The position numbers were made by a program, and so were the translations under genes. Of a DNA stretch of 64,000 bases, positions 9,278-19,400 are shown piece by piece. How positions within the stretch are numbered: the stretch's first letter is position 1; each line of letters begins with the position of its first letter. Source of the DNA: Thermogemmata fonticola (GTDB lineage Bacteria; Planctomycetota; Planctomycetia; Gemmatales; Gemmataceae); assembly GCF_013694095.1 (NCBI RefSeq), contig NZ_JACEFB010000001.1:124001-188000 (forward strand), in the 5' to 3' direction. The notes beneath the pieces were generated by a model. The model was given only the letters and a program-made list of their open reading frames with translations, did no database searches and was not told the DNA's origin.

Positions 9278-11431
9278 TCACGAGTGGGAAGGGGGAGGAT
9301 TCGGGGCAGGGGAGGTTCTTTCCCGGCGGCGATGTCCCTTGCGTCCTGGACGATACCCGATGCTGGAGGCGGAGCCAGGTCCACTACGGCAGGGGGAATT
9401 CGTCCTTTGTTCTTCCCTGGCATGAGGCTGCGAGACCTGATGCTGGACAACAGCGTGGTAGTGATCATCCTCGACTGTCTTTAGCGGAGAAAACCGACGG
9501 CGGGCCAGAGCTTGGGGGGGCGGCTTGGCAGGGATCAGCCCGTCGCATCCCCCGATCAAATCGGCTCGACCGGCTTGGATCAGGGCTTCGCGGACCAAGA
9601 AGTAATTCTCTGGCTTGAAGAATTGCATCAAGGCACGCTGCCATTTCCTCTCGCGGAGCTTCCGAGCCACATAGACTGGCTGCATCGTCATCGGGTCTAT
9701 GCCGGTGTAATACATGCAGGTAGCGATGTCCATAGGAGCGGGGATGAAGTCCTGCACCTGGTCCGGGCGGTAGCCGCTCCGCTTGAGATACAATGCTAAT
9801 TCGATCATAGCCTGCAAGTCGCTTCCGGGATGCGAAGCGATGAAGTAGGGCACGATTTGTTGCTGGGGCTTTCCGGCGGCCCGCGACGCCGCACGGAACT
9901 GCTTCGTAAAGCGGTCGAAGTGAATCACGGGCGGCTTTTTCATGAGTTGGAGAACGCGAGGAGCCACATGTTCCGGGGCCACTTTGAGGCGGCCGCCGAC
10001 GTGATGGGAGGCTAGCTCCTGCACATACTCCGGCGATTTCTCAGCTAAGTCCATCCGAATTCCTGAAGCTACGAACACCTTGCGGACTCCGGGGACTTGC
10101 CGAACGCGGCGCAGCAACTCAATCAACGGGCCGTGGTTGGTATCCAGCAGCTTGCAAATCGTGGGATGGACGCAGGAGAGTCGCTTGCATTTTGCCGCCA
10201 CTTCCGGCCGGCTGCACCCCATGCGGTACATGTTAGCTGTCGGTCCGCCCACATCCGAAATGATTCCCTTAAACTGAGGGTCTTGAGTGAGGCGTTGGAC
10301 CTCTCGCTCGACCGATTCCACCGAACGGCTTTGGATGATCCGTCCCTGATGCGCCGTGATGGAACAGAACGTGCAGCCGCCGAAGCATCCGCGCATGATG
10401 GTGATCGAATCCTTGATCATCTCAAAAGCCGGGATGGGTTCCCGATAACTGGGATGCGGCCGGCGAGTAAAGGGCAAGTCATAGATGGCATCCATCTCCG
10501 CTTGGGTCAGGGGCAGGTCCGGTGGGTTTTGCACCACGGCCTGCCGTTCATGAAACTGAACCAAGCCGGCAGCATTGTAGGGATTGGTATGGAGATGGAT
10601 GAGGCGGGTCGCCCGCGCAAAAGCCACCTTATCCTCCCGGACTTCCTCATAGCTGGGCAGTTGTTCGTAGGTCCACGGATAGGGGCTGCGGTCGGGACAA
10701 AATTGCGACGCTTCTCGCGCCCCTAAAGGATACACGATCCCACGGAGGTCTCTCAGGTCACGTAAAGTTTGTCCGGCGGCCAGTCTCCGGGCGATCGTGA
10801 CGATATTCCGTTCCCCCATCCCATAAACGAGCAGATCGGCCTTGCTGTCCAACAGGATCGAGCGCTTCACGGTATCTGACCAGTAGTCGTAATGAGCCAG
10901 CCTCCGCAGAGAAGCTTCGACGCCGCCCGCGATGATCGGCACGCCGGGGAAGGCCTCCCGTGCGCGTTGGCAATAAACGATGGTGGCACGATCCGGTCGC
11001 AAACCGATCCGGCCGCCGGGTGAGTATGCATCGTCGTTACGCACCTTCTTGTTGGCCGTGTAGTGATTGATCATCGAATCCATGTTGCCGGCGCTGATGG
11101 CGAAGAAGAGCCGCGGGCGCCCGAATTGCCGCCAGGGTTCGGCACTGCGCCAATCCGGTTGGCTGAGCATGGCTACACGAAATCCCGCCGCCTCAAGCAC
11201 ACGGTGCAGGATCGCCATCGCAAAGCTCGGATGATCAACGTAAGCATCCCCGGTCACGAAGACGACATCCACCCAATCCCATCCCCGTTGCTTCATCTCC
11301 GCGGCGCTCATGGGGGCAAGGGGATGATCTTGCGATGGCCGACCCGAAACGGCAGCTCGTCCGGCGGTGTTCCGCGGCAGATCATCCCACATGGGCAGCG
11401 GTGTTCGTGTACCAGCATTGACCGTTGTCAT
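9278..11431 (-). CDS. ygiQ: YgiQ-family radical SAM protein
   Basis: The 717-residue product is a large radical SAM protein of the YgiQ family, whose cellular substrate is not firmly established. The [4Fe-4S]/SAM motif is GCFGGCTFC, with cysteines at 349, 353 and 356. The N-terminal half has a B12-binding-like region ([22 protein letters not shown] at 54-75) and GGVEASLRR, both typical of YgiQ. The last 75 or so residues, after the region ending [11 protein letters not shown], turn into a basic and proline-rich tail that does not look folded; a frameshift near the 3' end or natural low complexity could explain it. The gene is divergent from the DUF4380-like gene and precedes the RluA gene. 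Confidence 0.9.
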   Translation of the reverse strand: MTTVNAGTRTPLPMWDDLPRNTAGRAAVSGRPSQDHPLAPMSAAEMKQRGWDWVDVVFVTGDAYVDHPSFAMAILHRVLEAAGFRVAMLSQPDWRSAEPWRQFGRPRLFFAISAGNMDSMINHYTANKKVRNDDAYSPGGRIGLRPDRATIVYCQRAREAFPGVPIIAGGVEASLRRLAHYDYWSDTVKRSILLDSKADLLVYGMGERNIVTIARRLAAGQTLRDLRDLRGIVYPLGAREASQFCPDRSPYPWTYEQLPSYEEVREDKVAFARATRLIHLHTNPYNAAGLVQFHERQAVVQNPPDLPLTQAEMDAIYDLPFTRRPHPSYREPIPAFEMIKDSITIMRGCFGGCTFCSITAHQGRIIQSRSVESVEREVQRLTQDPQFKGIISDVGGPTANMYRMGCSRPEVAAKCKRLSCVHPTICKLLDTNHGPLIELLRRVRQVPGVRKVFVASGIRMDLAEKSPEYVQELASHHVGGRLKVAPEHVAPRVLQLMKKPPVIHFDRFTKQFRAASRAAGKPQQQIVPYFIASHPGSDLQAMIELALYLKRSGYRPDQVQDFIPAPMDIATCMYYTGIDPMTMQPVYVARKLRERKWQRALMQFFKPENYFLVREALIQAGRADLIGGCDGLIPAKPPPQALARRRFSPLKTVEDDHYHAVVQHQVSQPHAREEQRTNSPCRSGPGSASSIGYRPGRKGHRRRERTSPAPNPPPSHS

Positions 11432-11639
11432 TGCTCAATCTCGTCCGAGGGGTGGAAAAGATCTTGTTGCTCCCCCGATGCTGACATTGTATGCCAGAAT
11501 ACGCTTGTACCGGATTTCCTCTTCTCTAGGCGGCGCGATAAGATGCTGTTCGTATCCTACAAGCCGGGCCGTCACGCGGTTGGATAGGCGTTCGTTGCCG
11601 ACCGCAACAGTTAGTTTCGAGAGTACAGTGGAGGCTACC

Positions 11640-12569
11640 GTGAAAATTGTCCCTTATCGTGGCTGGAACAACAATCTCTGTCTGAGCAATGATGTCGCGG
11701 AAGTGATCGTGACCCTGGATGTGGGACCGCGGATCATTTCCTACCGCCTGCTCAACGGAGTCAATGTGCTGAAAAATTACGACTCCCAAATGGGCGGAAC
11801 GGGTGAACCGGAATGGCAGATCCGAGGCGGGCATCGCTTTTGGATCGCCCCGGAGGACCTCACACGAACCTATTACCCTGACAATCGCCCCGTGCGATGG
11901 GAACCGTTGGGAGACTTGGCTGCTCGTTTTATACCGCCGCCAGAGGTGGAGTACGGCTTGCAAAAGATCATGGAAATCCAATTGGATCAGCGCTCGTCAC
12001 GCTTGGATGTCAAATTGCAGGTCACCAATATCGGGACGGCACCGACGGAACTCGCCCCTTGGGGACCGACTGTTTTGGCTCCGGGAGGTGTCGAGATCAT
12101 CCCTCTGCCGCCGAAGCGGCCCCATCCCGGCCATCCCCGCAATGCTCGCTCCCCGGCGGACTTTGCTCCCAATCAGGAACTCATCCTCTGGCCCTATTTC
12201 GACTTTGCGGACAACCGCTGGACCTTCGGCAGCCGCTACATTTTCCTCCGACAGGATGTCAATCGGGGGCCCACCAAAATCGGCTTGGCCCACCGGATGG
12301 GATGGGTCGGTTATCTCAATTCCGGCACACTTTTCGTCAAGCGCTTCGACTATCGGGAAGGGGCTGTCTATCCTGATCTGGGAACCCGATACCAAACCTT
12401 CAGCAATCAAGATATGCTGGAAATGGAAACAGTCGGTGAGTTGACCACGTTGCAAGTCGGTGAGTCAGCGACGTTGATCGAAAGCTGGGAGCTTTTCTCC
12501 CCCGTACCAGACATCCACAGCGAGGATGACGTGGATCGCTATATAGTCCCTCTGGTTGCAGGAACTTGA
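11640..12569 (+). CDS. DUF4380-like protein with aldose-epimerase-type fold
   Basis: The 309-residue product starts WNNNLCLSNDVAEVIVTLDVGPRIISYRL, which matches the start of DUF4380-type proteins, a relative of the galactose mutarotase fold. GGHRFWIAPED and later beta-rich segments fit that fold. No experimentally known substrate can be assigned; a carbohydrate ligand is inferred from the fold. The open frame extends upstream to 11367 over the divergent YgiQ gene, but GTG 11640 is preceded at five bases by GGAGG (11630-11634) and begins the conserved region, so I take it as the start. No signal peptide is seen, so it should be cytoplasmic. Confidence 0.7.
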   Translation: MKIVPYRGWNNNLCLSNDVAEVIVTLDVGPRIISYRLLNGVNVLKNYDSQMGGTGEPEWQIRGGHRFWIAPEDLTRTYYPDNRPVRWEPLGDLAARFIPPPEVEYGLQKIMEIQLDQRSSRLDVKLQVTNIGTAPTELAPWGPTVLAPGGVEIIPLPPKRPHPGHPRNARSPADFAPNQELILWPYFDFADNRWTFGSRYIFLRQDVNRGPTKIGLAHRMGWVGYLNSGTLFVKRFDYREGAVYPDLGTRYQTFSNQDMLEMETVGELTTLQVGESATLIESWELFSPVPDIHSEDDVDRYIVPLVAGT

Positions 12570-12720
12570 AGGCCACCAAGACCTGGGACCAAAAGTATCC
12601 TCGCTTGAACATTCCCTGGATTCGATCCTAGTAGGGTCCAATAACGTCTTGCCGCGCTCAGAGTGGTTCCAAAACGGAGGTAGGGGAGGGTCTTAAGGAT
12701 TAGATGGGGACGAAGAATTG

Positions 12721-13923
12721 ATGCAAGCGCCGTTGCTCAAGGTCCGTGACGTTATGGAATCTCAGCCAGTGACAGTTTCGCCCGACTGCCCCTTGCGCGA
12801 GGTGCTCCTTCTGATGAATGAGCGCCGCATCGGCTCCGTATTGGTTACAGATAGTGAACGACGCCTTCTCGGTATTTTCACGGAAAGGGACCTCTTGCGG
12901 CGGATCGTGGCAGCGCCCAGCGACTGGCTCTGCCATCCCGTCTCCGAATGGATGACCCCGCACCCCCACACGATTGGTCCGGACTTGGATTGGGAAGAAG
13001 CCATCGTGCGCATGGAACGGCTGCGCGTGCGCCATTTGCCGGTCGTAGAAAACGGAGTGGTAGTTGGTATTATCTCGACGCGATTGCTCATGGCACGCAG
13101 GACGGATTATCTCCACCGGCAGGTTGAAGCCCGTACCCGCGCTCTCAAGCAGTTGAACGACGAGTTACTGGCACGGGATGCCGAATTACGACACAATCTA
13201 AAAGCAGCAGCACGCTTTCAGACCCGCCTCTTGCTCCCTTCGGAACCGCCGACTTGGCCAGAGTTGAGTTGGGGAATTCACTATGCTCCCCTCGATCACC
13301 TGGGCGGCGATTATTACGATGTCGCCCGACCGGACCCTAACCACTTAGGCTTCCTCATCGCCGATGCCAGTGGCCACAGCATTGCTGCCATGATGGTGGC
13401 TATCATCTCCCGGATCGCCTTCAGCGAGGTCGCTCCGACAACGATTTCTCCGGGCCAGGTGCTAGCCGCCATGAACGAGCGCTTGCAAAATCTGGCCGAT
13501 GACCGGTTCGTCACGGCTTTCTATGGAGTGCTCGACCGCTCAACGGGTCAGTTGACCTTCGCCAATGCGGGCCATCCGTCACCTTTGCACTTTGTGGCAG
13601 CGATTGGTGAAGTCAAGCTTCTGCGTGCCACGGGTTTCATGTTGGGCATTATGCCAGGAGAGCAATTTCGGGAAAAATGCGTTCAGCTTGGAGCAGGCGA
13701 CCGCTTAGTCTTCTATACGGACGGACTGATCGAAGCTCGCAATGAGATCGGAGAAACATACGGCATGGAACGGTTGAAGGATTGTTTGCAACGCCATGGA
13801 TATGAGTCTCCGGATTTTCTCTGCCGGGCGATCCTGGAGGACCAGCGCCGCTTCTGTGGGCAACAGCCGCTCCAGGACGATTTGACGCTCGTAGTGACAG
13901 CTTATACCGGACAGCCTCGTTGA
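12721..13923 (+). CDS. CBS-pair and SpoIIE/RsbU-type PP2C phosphatase
   Basis: This 400-residue regulator has two CBS domains at about residues 8-60 (MESQPVTVSPDCPLREVLLLM) and 75-125 (WMTPHPHTIGPDLDWEEAIVRM), then a coiled-coil-like linker (VEARTRALKQLNDELLARDAEL), then a PP2C-type serine phosphatase domain. The metal-binding Asp residues appear in LGGDYYDVA, IADASGHSIAAMM and YTDGLIEARN, and the ending DDLTLVV is typical of RsbU/SpoIIE. CBS pairs usually sense adenine nucleotides, and such phosphatases usually act on anti-sigma antagonist pathways. No anti-sigma partner gene is next to it. ATG 12721 is preferred over TTG 12718. Confidence 0.9.
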   Translation: MQAPLLKVRDVMESQPVTVSPDCPLREVLLLMNERRIGSVLVTDSERRLLGIFTERDLLRRIVAAPSDWLCHPVSEWMTPHPHTIGPDLDWEEAIVRMERLRVRHLPVVENGVVVGIISTRLLMARRTDYLHRQVEARTRALKQLNDELLARDAELRHNLKAAARFQTRLLLPSEPPTWPELSWGIHYAPLDHLGGDYYDVARPDPNHLGFLIADASGHSIAAMMVAIISRIAFSEVAPTTISPGQVLAAMNERLQNLADDRFVTAFYGVLDRSTGQLTFANAGHPSPLHFVAAIGEVKLLRATGFMLGIMPGEQFREKCVQLGAGDRLVFYTDGLIEARNEIGETYGMERLKDCLQRHGYESPDFLCRAILEDQRRFCGQQPLQDDLTLVVTAYTGQPR

Positions 13924-14057
13924 AAATACCAATCTTACAAACATAGAGGTAAGGAAAATGAAATTTTTTCACCAATAGAGACAGATGGAACTGATGTATA
14001 AGGATTGTGCGGATCATTGATTCTCTGTCAAGGAGATGTGGCTAAGGGAGGTGTGCG

Positions 14058-16436
14058 ATGGAAACTTCGACACGTCGGGAGTTCCTCCAGCAAACAGGAG
14101 TTGGCCTCGCTGTAGCTACTTTAGGAGGAAGTTGGGAGGGGACACAAGCCGCAACTGATGCGGTTGGCGGATTGCCTCCTCATCGTCCCCTGGAGGTCCC
14201 CGGAGTCCATGCTTACCCTGCCGAACACTCCCTCCACGCCGGCGAGACGCTCCAGCTCCACGTGAGCGCCAGTGTCCCTTACGATTTGGCCATTTGCCGT
14301 TTGGGACCGCGCTTCGACGACCCCGCCGGGGAGGAGGTGCTCGCGGAGTTCCTTGCACAATCCCCCGCACCTCACCCCATCCATCCCGGTTCGTACATCT
14401 ATGTCCATAAATCATTATCGGAAGCGGTTCATTCTTTGAGTGTGGAATTGTGGATTCGTCCTTGGTATATATCGGAAACGCAAGCTATTCTTAGCCAATA
14501 TGATCACCCTGACCAATGCTCATTAGCATTGATGGTCAATGCGAAGGGCCAGATCGTTTTCTACCTGGGAGATGGAGGGAAATATCATGCGGATGGAGAA
14601 CATATATCCCCAGCGAAATCTCTGCATGTTCCTCAACCGAAAGGTCCATTGAATATACGTTGGCAACATCTAGTAGCAGTCTGGGATGGCCGGGTCAAGC
14701 GCATTTATGTCGATGGCCGAAAGATCGCCGAGTGGCGGTGGGAGGGAAAGGTAAACTGGTCTGCCGTACCCTTGCGTTGGGGGGCGGCAGGAGAGGCCGG
14801 TAAAGCCTCACACTTCCTGGATGCCGATGTGGCGATGCCGGCCATCTATTCTCGGGCTTTGAGTGAGGAGGAAATTCGCCAGCGATTTGCTGACAATGGA
14901 TTGACAGTGCCCAAGGATGCCAGCCTGTTGGGCTGTTGGCCGCTGCAAGAGGAAAAAGGCGAACATGTCGCTGATGTCAGTGCGCATCAACGTCACGGAA
15001 GAATTATCAATCAAGGTATATGGATGATCGGTGGTCCCTCGTTTGATGCCAATGTGGCGCGATTTGGAACTTACGATCCGGCACAAGATACAAAACGTGG
15101 TCACGGATTACGGTTGGCATCCGACGACCTTTATGATTGCCGTTGGCCCGTTCGACATACATGGAAAATTCCAGAGGATGCCAGGCCGGGTTTGTATGTA
15201 GCCCGCTTCCGGTTTGAGTATGGCAAAACGGAGAGATATCAGTATGTAACCTTCATTGTCAAGCGGAGCAAGAATCGGCCTGCGGCACCTCTGTTGGTGT
15301 TAGCCGCCACGAACACCTGGCGGGCCTACAGCAGCACGCCGTTTGCGATACCGCCCGCGTCACGCAAACAAGTTTGGGGAACGGGAGGGATTACAAATGG
15401 TCCGACCAATCCACCGGCTTATAGCTTTTATCGCGCTCATGCCGCAGGGCAGGGCACCTTGCAGTTGGGGTTGCGGATGCCGTGGCCAGTAGCTAGCCCG
15501 TATGTGCTTTATGGCGGCCCTACAGAATACAGCCACCTCGCGCGGGCCGAGCGCCCCCTGCATGTTTGGCTGGAACAGAATGGGTACCTCTACGACATCA
15601 TTAGCGATTACGATCTCCATAAACAACCCGATCTATTACGATCCTATCGTGCGGTCGTCATTGTCGGCCATAATGAGTATTGGTCCATCCCGATGTATGA
15701 AGGACTCCGCCAATACTTGCAGGGGGGCGGGCAAGTGATCAATCTGTCCGGGAACACTATCTTCTGGCGGGTCAGCTTCAATCCGGAGGGCACCATCATC
15801 GAATGCCGGAAGGTCGATGCTCCGGGAAATCAGATTCCTCCCCAGCGGCGTGGCGAAGCCTGGCATAGCCAGGATGGACGACGAGGGGGTTTGATGCGGG
15901 AATGCGGCTATCCCGGCTGGCAGCTCATCGGCTTGGAAAGCCTGGGTTGGAATAATCCGAGCAACCCGAAAAACTTCGGCCCTTTCGTCATTGAAGACCC
16001 CGACCATGCTTTGTTCCGGGCGCCGGAAAATCTCAAACTCCGCAAAGGGGATCGCATTGGCGAAGCTGGCGTGGGTAAGACCCCTGCTGTAAATGGGCAT
16101 GAATTTGATGTTCGCGTATCGACACTGGCCAAGTTACAACAGCAGCCCAATCCTCCCGGAGGAAAGGTTCCTGAAGATCCGCCGGGCATCCGCTTGCTGG
16201 CCAATGGCATTGTACCCTGGAAGGAAGGAGGCGCCGCCTTCGACTATTTCATGCGTCCGGTGAAACCTGCCACGGACCAAGGCGGCGAGATGATCTATTG
16301 GGAGCGTCCGGAAGGGGGACGCGTCTTCAACGCCGGTTGTATCGGGTATGCCTGGGCCATGCTTGCTGATCCGCGTTTGCAAGGGCTGCTACGCAACGTC
16401 CTGGCTCATTTTGGTATCAAACCTCAACCCGAATAA
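14058..16436 (+). CDS. Tat-exported N,N-dimethylformamidase-like protein with LamG domain
   Basis: The product has 792 residues. STRREFLQQTGVGLAVATLGG at the N-terminus is a twin-arginine signal, so folded export is expected. Residues about 125-300 are a LamG/concanavalin-like jelly roll (VELWIRPWYISETQAILSQY... FLDADVAMPAIYSRALSEEEI). The C-terminal half matches the large subunit of N,N-dimethylformamidase (AVVIVGHNEYWSIPMYEGLR, GGQVINLSGNTIFWR, FNAGCIGYAWAM). In characterised DMFase the large subunit binds iron and hydrolyses DMF with a small subunit; no small-subunit gene is visible here, so DMF as substrate is unproven. It is convergent with the TPR gene. Confidence 0.8.
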   Translation: METSTRREFLQQTGVGLAVATLGGSWEGTQAATDAVGGLPPHRPLEVPGVHAYPAEHSLHAGETLQLHVSASVPYDLAICRLGPRFDDPAGEEVLAEFLAQSPAPHPIHPGSYIYVHKSLSEAVHSLSVELWIRPWYISETQAILSQYDHPDQCSLALMVNAKGQIVFYLGDGGKYHADGEHISPAKSLHVPQPKGPLNIRWQHLVAVWDGRVKRIYVDGRKIAEWRWEGKVNWSAVPLRWGAAGEAGKASHFLDADVAMPAIYSRALSEEEIRQRFADNGLTVPKDASLLGCWPLQEEKGEHVADVSAHQRHGRIINQGIWMIGGPSFDANVARFGTYDPAQDTKRGHGLRLASDDLYDCRWPVRHTWKIPEDARPGLYVARFRFEYGKTERYQYVTFIVKRSKNRPAAPLLVLAATNTWRAYSSTPFAIPPASRKQVWGTGGITNGPTNPPAYSFYRAHAAGQGTLQLGLRMPWPVASPYVLYGGPTEYSHLARAERPLHVWLEQNGYLYDIISDYDLHKQPDLLRSYRAVVIVGHNEYWSIPMYEGLRQYLQGGGQVINLSGNTIFWRVSFNPEGTIIECRKVDAPGNQIPPQRRGEAWHSQDGRRGGLMRECGYPGWQLIGLESLGWNNPSNPKNFGPFVIEDPDHALFRAPENLKLRKGDRIGEAGVGKTPAVNGHEFDVRVSTLAKLQQQPNPPGGKVPEDPPGIRLLANGIVPWKEGGAAFDYFMRPVKPATDQGGEMIYWERPEGGRVFNAGCIGYAWAMLADPRLQGLLRNVLAHFGIKPQPE

Positions 16437-16471
16437 GTCCTTGAGTTCCCTGGGGACTGCACCTGGACGCT

Positions 16472-19400
16472 CTAGCGGGATGGTCCTGAACGGGCCATGT
16501 TGAGCCTATCGAAGAGCGGCCGATCGGCAGCATGGATTTGGCGGGGTTCCAGGCCATGCTTGAGGGCCAGGGCGAAAGCCTCTTGAGCTTGTGAGGTCTG
16601 AGGCGGCGACTGCTCGAGATGCAGAATGGCCTTGTGGAAGTAACGTAGGGCGGTGGCCTCCAAGCGCAAGGCTTCCTGCAAGTCTTGCTCCGCTTCGGCC
16701 CACTGCTTCAAACTGATGCGTGCCCGGGCGCGGGTGTCGAGCAGATCACCTGTCAGGCCGACCTTCTGGATCGCGCGATTGACGAGTTGAAGAGCCTTTT
16801 GCGCCTGTTGGGGATCGGCGGCCAGCAACCACGCCAAGTTATTGAGCACGATAACCTGATCCGGGAATTCCTGTAGCAGGAGTTCATACTCACGGATTGC
16901 TTGTTCCAACTCATGACGCAGAGCATGATATTCCGCACGATAGAGCCGCACTGTCACATTCCGGGGTTCCTGTTGCAGGGTCTGATCGATCCACAGAAGA
17001 ACACGCGATGCCACCGCTTCGCTGACTTGGGCATTGCGCACCAAGGCCAAGCCGGCTCCTGCTCGCACCTGCCCAGATAGGAAGGGTTCCAGACGTTGTA
17101 ACTGTTCGAGGGCTTGATCCACGCGACCGGCATAAGCCAGCAGACCCACTAGGCCGATGGCAGCTTCCGGATGTTGTGGGACGAGCGCGGCATAGCGTTC
17201 CACAGCGGCCTCAATCATCGCCTGACCGGCGGGGCTATTTCGCACTTGGGGCAAGCGGACCAATTCATCGAACAATGAGGCGACTTGTCCCATGCGAGTC
17301 CAATAGTCCCCGCTGTTGCCCTCGGCGGCATAGGCATAACGTTCGACCCACTGCTGGGCTTTGTCTACTTGGCCGGATCGGCACCAGTACCGGGCCAGGA
17401 CCGTGATGGCGCGCCAATCTGCGCCGTGGCGGAGTTCTAAGCGTTTGGCAAAAGTTTCCGCCGTCTCGTACTCCTCGGATTGGATCAGCTCTTCCAGGGC
17501 TGCGACCAGGTAATGCAGATTGTCGGGATCGTTGTTGAGCAGGGTTTGCAAGCAGCGGCGGCTTTCCGACCGGCGTCCCATCAGGCGGTAGAGCTGAGCC
17601 AGATCGTAAAGGTCTTTAGGGGCTTGACTTTTGCGCCAGGCTGCCTCCAAGGTTGATGCGGTCCGTTGCAGCAAGTGTTGCCGGGCCTCGCCGTCGAGAA
17701 AGCGGCTCAAGGTAGCGAAGACCTGGGCGGTGGCTCGCAATTCCGCCGCACTGGCCCCCTCATCCTCACGCGTTTGCTCCAAAAGATGGGCTGCTTGCTT
17801 GCGGCCCGCCTCAGTGCCTTGCAGGACATAGAGCAGTGCTAGTTGCCTCTGAGCCCAGACTCGCTCGCTGCGCTCCCGTGCCGGATGCCGGAGATAATCC
17901 TCCAGCAGTGTGATCGCCTCCGAATGGCGTTGTCGAGCCAGTTTCAGACTCAGCCTCGTTTGAAGGTAAACCCGCCGTTCCTCCGTACTCTCCAAGGCAT
18001 TGATATCGGTCCCATCGGGAGCAGAAGCCGAGAGCGCCTCCCGCAGTACAGCCAGTGAGGCGGCGTAGGTCGAGCCGGACAGTTTGGTCCGTGCTGCCTG
18101 CATTTGCTCCGGTCCAAGTATCAGGGCGGCGCGCAGCCAATCGTCGGCATTCGCCCGACGGCTTTGAACAGCTTCGCGGAGCAGGGCAGTCGCTTGGGGA
18201 AGTTGCCAGCGTGCTGCAATTTCGCCCAGCCAACTGAGGCCGCCGGCTTGCCGCTCGACCAAGGGGCGTAATTGGTCGATTGCCCAAGCCCGCTGTTCCG
18301 CGGGCAGGGAAGCCACCAGTGCCTGAATCATGCGCCGGATTGCCAAAACTCCCCAACGGGGATCGCAGCGCAGGCGTTGGATGACCGCTTCCACGCGGGT
18401 CGTATCCTGACGCATAAGTAATTGGCGGAGCCACTCGTATGCCACAGCGAAATGAGTGGGATGCCGCTGGAAGGTACTGGCGAGTAAACGCGCGGCCTGC
18501 TCGTGCTGCTCCATCTGCTGGTGCAAGCGAGCCAGAGCGAGAGCTGCATCGGGCTGGCGGGGCAGGGGACCGAAGCGGGTGGTTAGACGCGACAGCAACT
18601 CCGCCGCTGCGGAGCGATCGGCATCATAGGCTTGACAGAGAAGTACATGTTCACCATCCGGCCCTAGTCGCTCCAATAGTACCTGATACGCTTTTTGAGC
18701 GATGGATTTCTGACCGGTTTGGACTCCCTTCTGGTATAAGCGCAGCCATAGCGTAGGGTCTTGCGGACGGCGTGCGGCCAGTTGTTCCAACAGGGCGATG
18801 ACCTGGGATGTCTCCTCGGCCACCTCGAAGACATCGAGCAAACCGTGGAGCAAGCGAATCTGATCCCCGTCTGTCCAGCTTTCGACATGCTGGCAGAGCG
18901 TTAGCAAGGGCCGCATACGCCCCGGTTCGGAAACCATGATCGATCCGCGACCAAGCCGAATATCGAGTTGATCTCCACACGCGGCTTGAGCTTCTTCAGC
19001 CACTCCTAACGCCGCCGTACTGCCTTGCCACTCGGCTGTGGTGTGGATCAAGGCCAGCCAGAGGGGAATGTCGTTAGGCCGCCGTCCCAATTCGCGGCGC
19101 AACCGCTGGACCGCCTCGGCATATCGGCCCTGAGCACGCAGCACCTCGGACTGCAAAACCGCCGGTTCGCTACTGGACGGTGGAAAGCGGTTCGCCACCT
19201 CCTCAGCCACTTGTTCCAGACGCCGCCATTCGTCCGCTTTTCCCTGGTTGCAACGCAACAAGTGAGCTTGAAAGCGTACCCAATGCGCGACAATGGGACC
19301 CGACGAATAGGGGGAGTGGGCTGCTTGTTCCCACACCCGTTCCGCATCAGCGAATCGCCCGGAGTCGAGATAGAGTTGTCCCAATCCATGCAAAGCTTGC

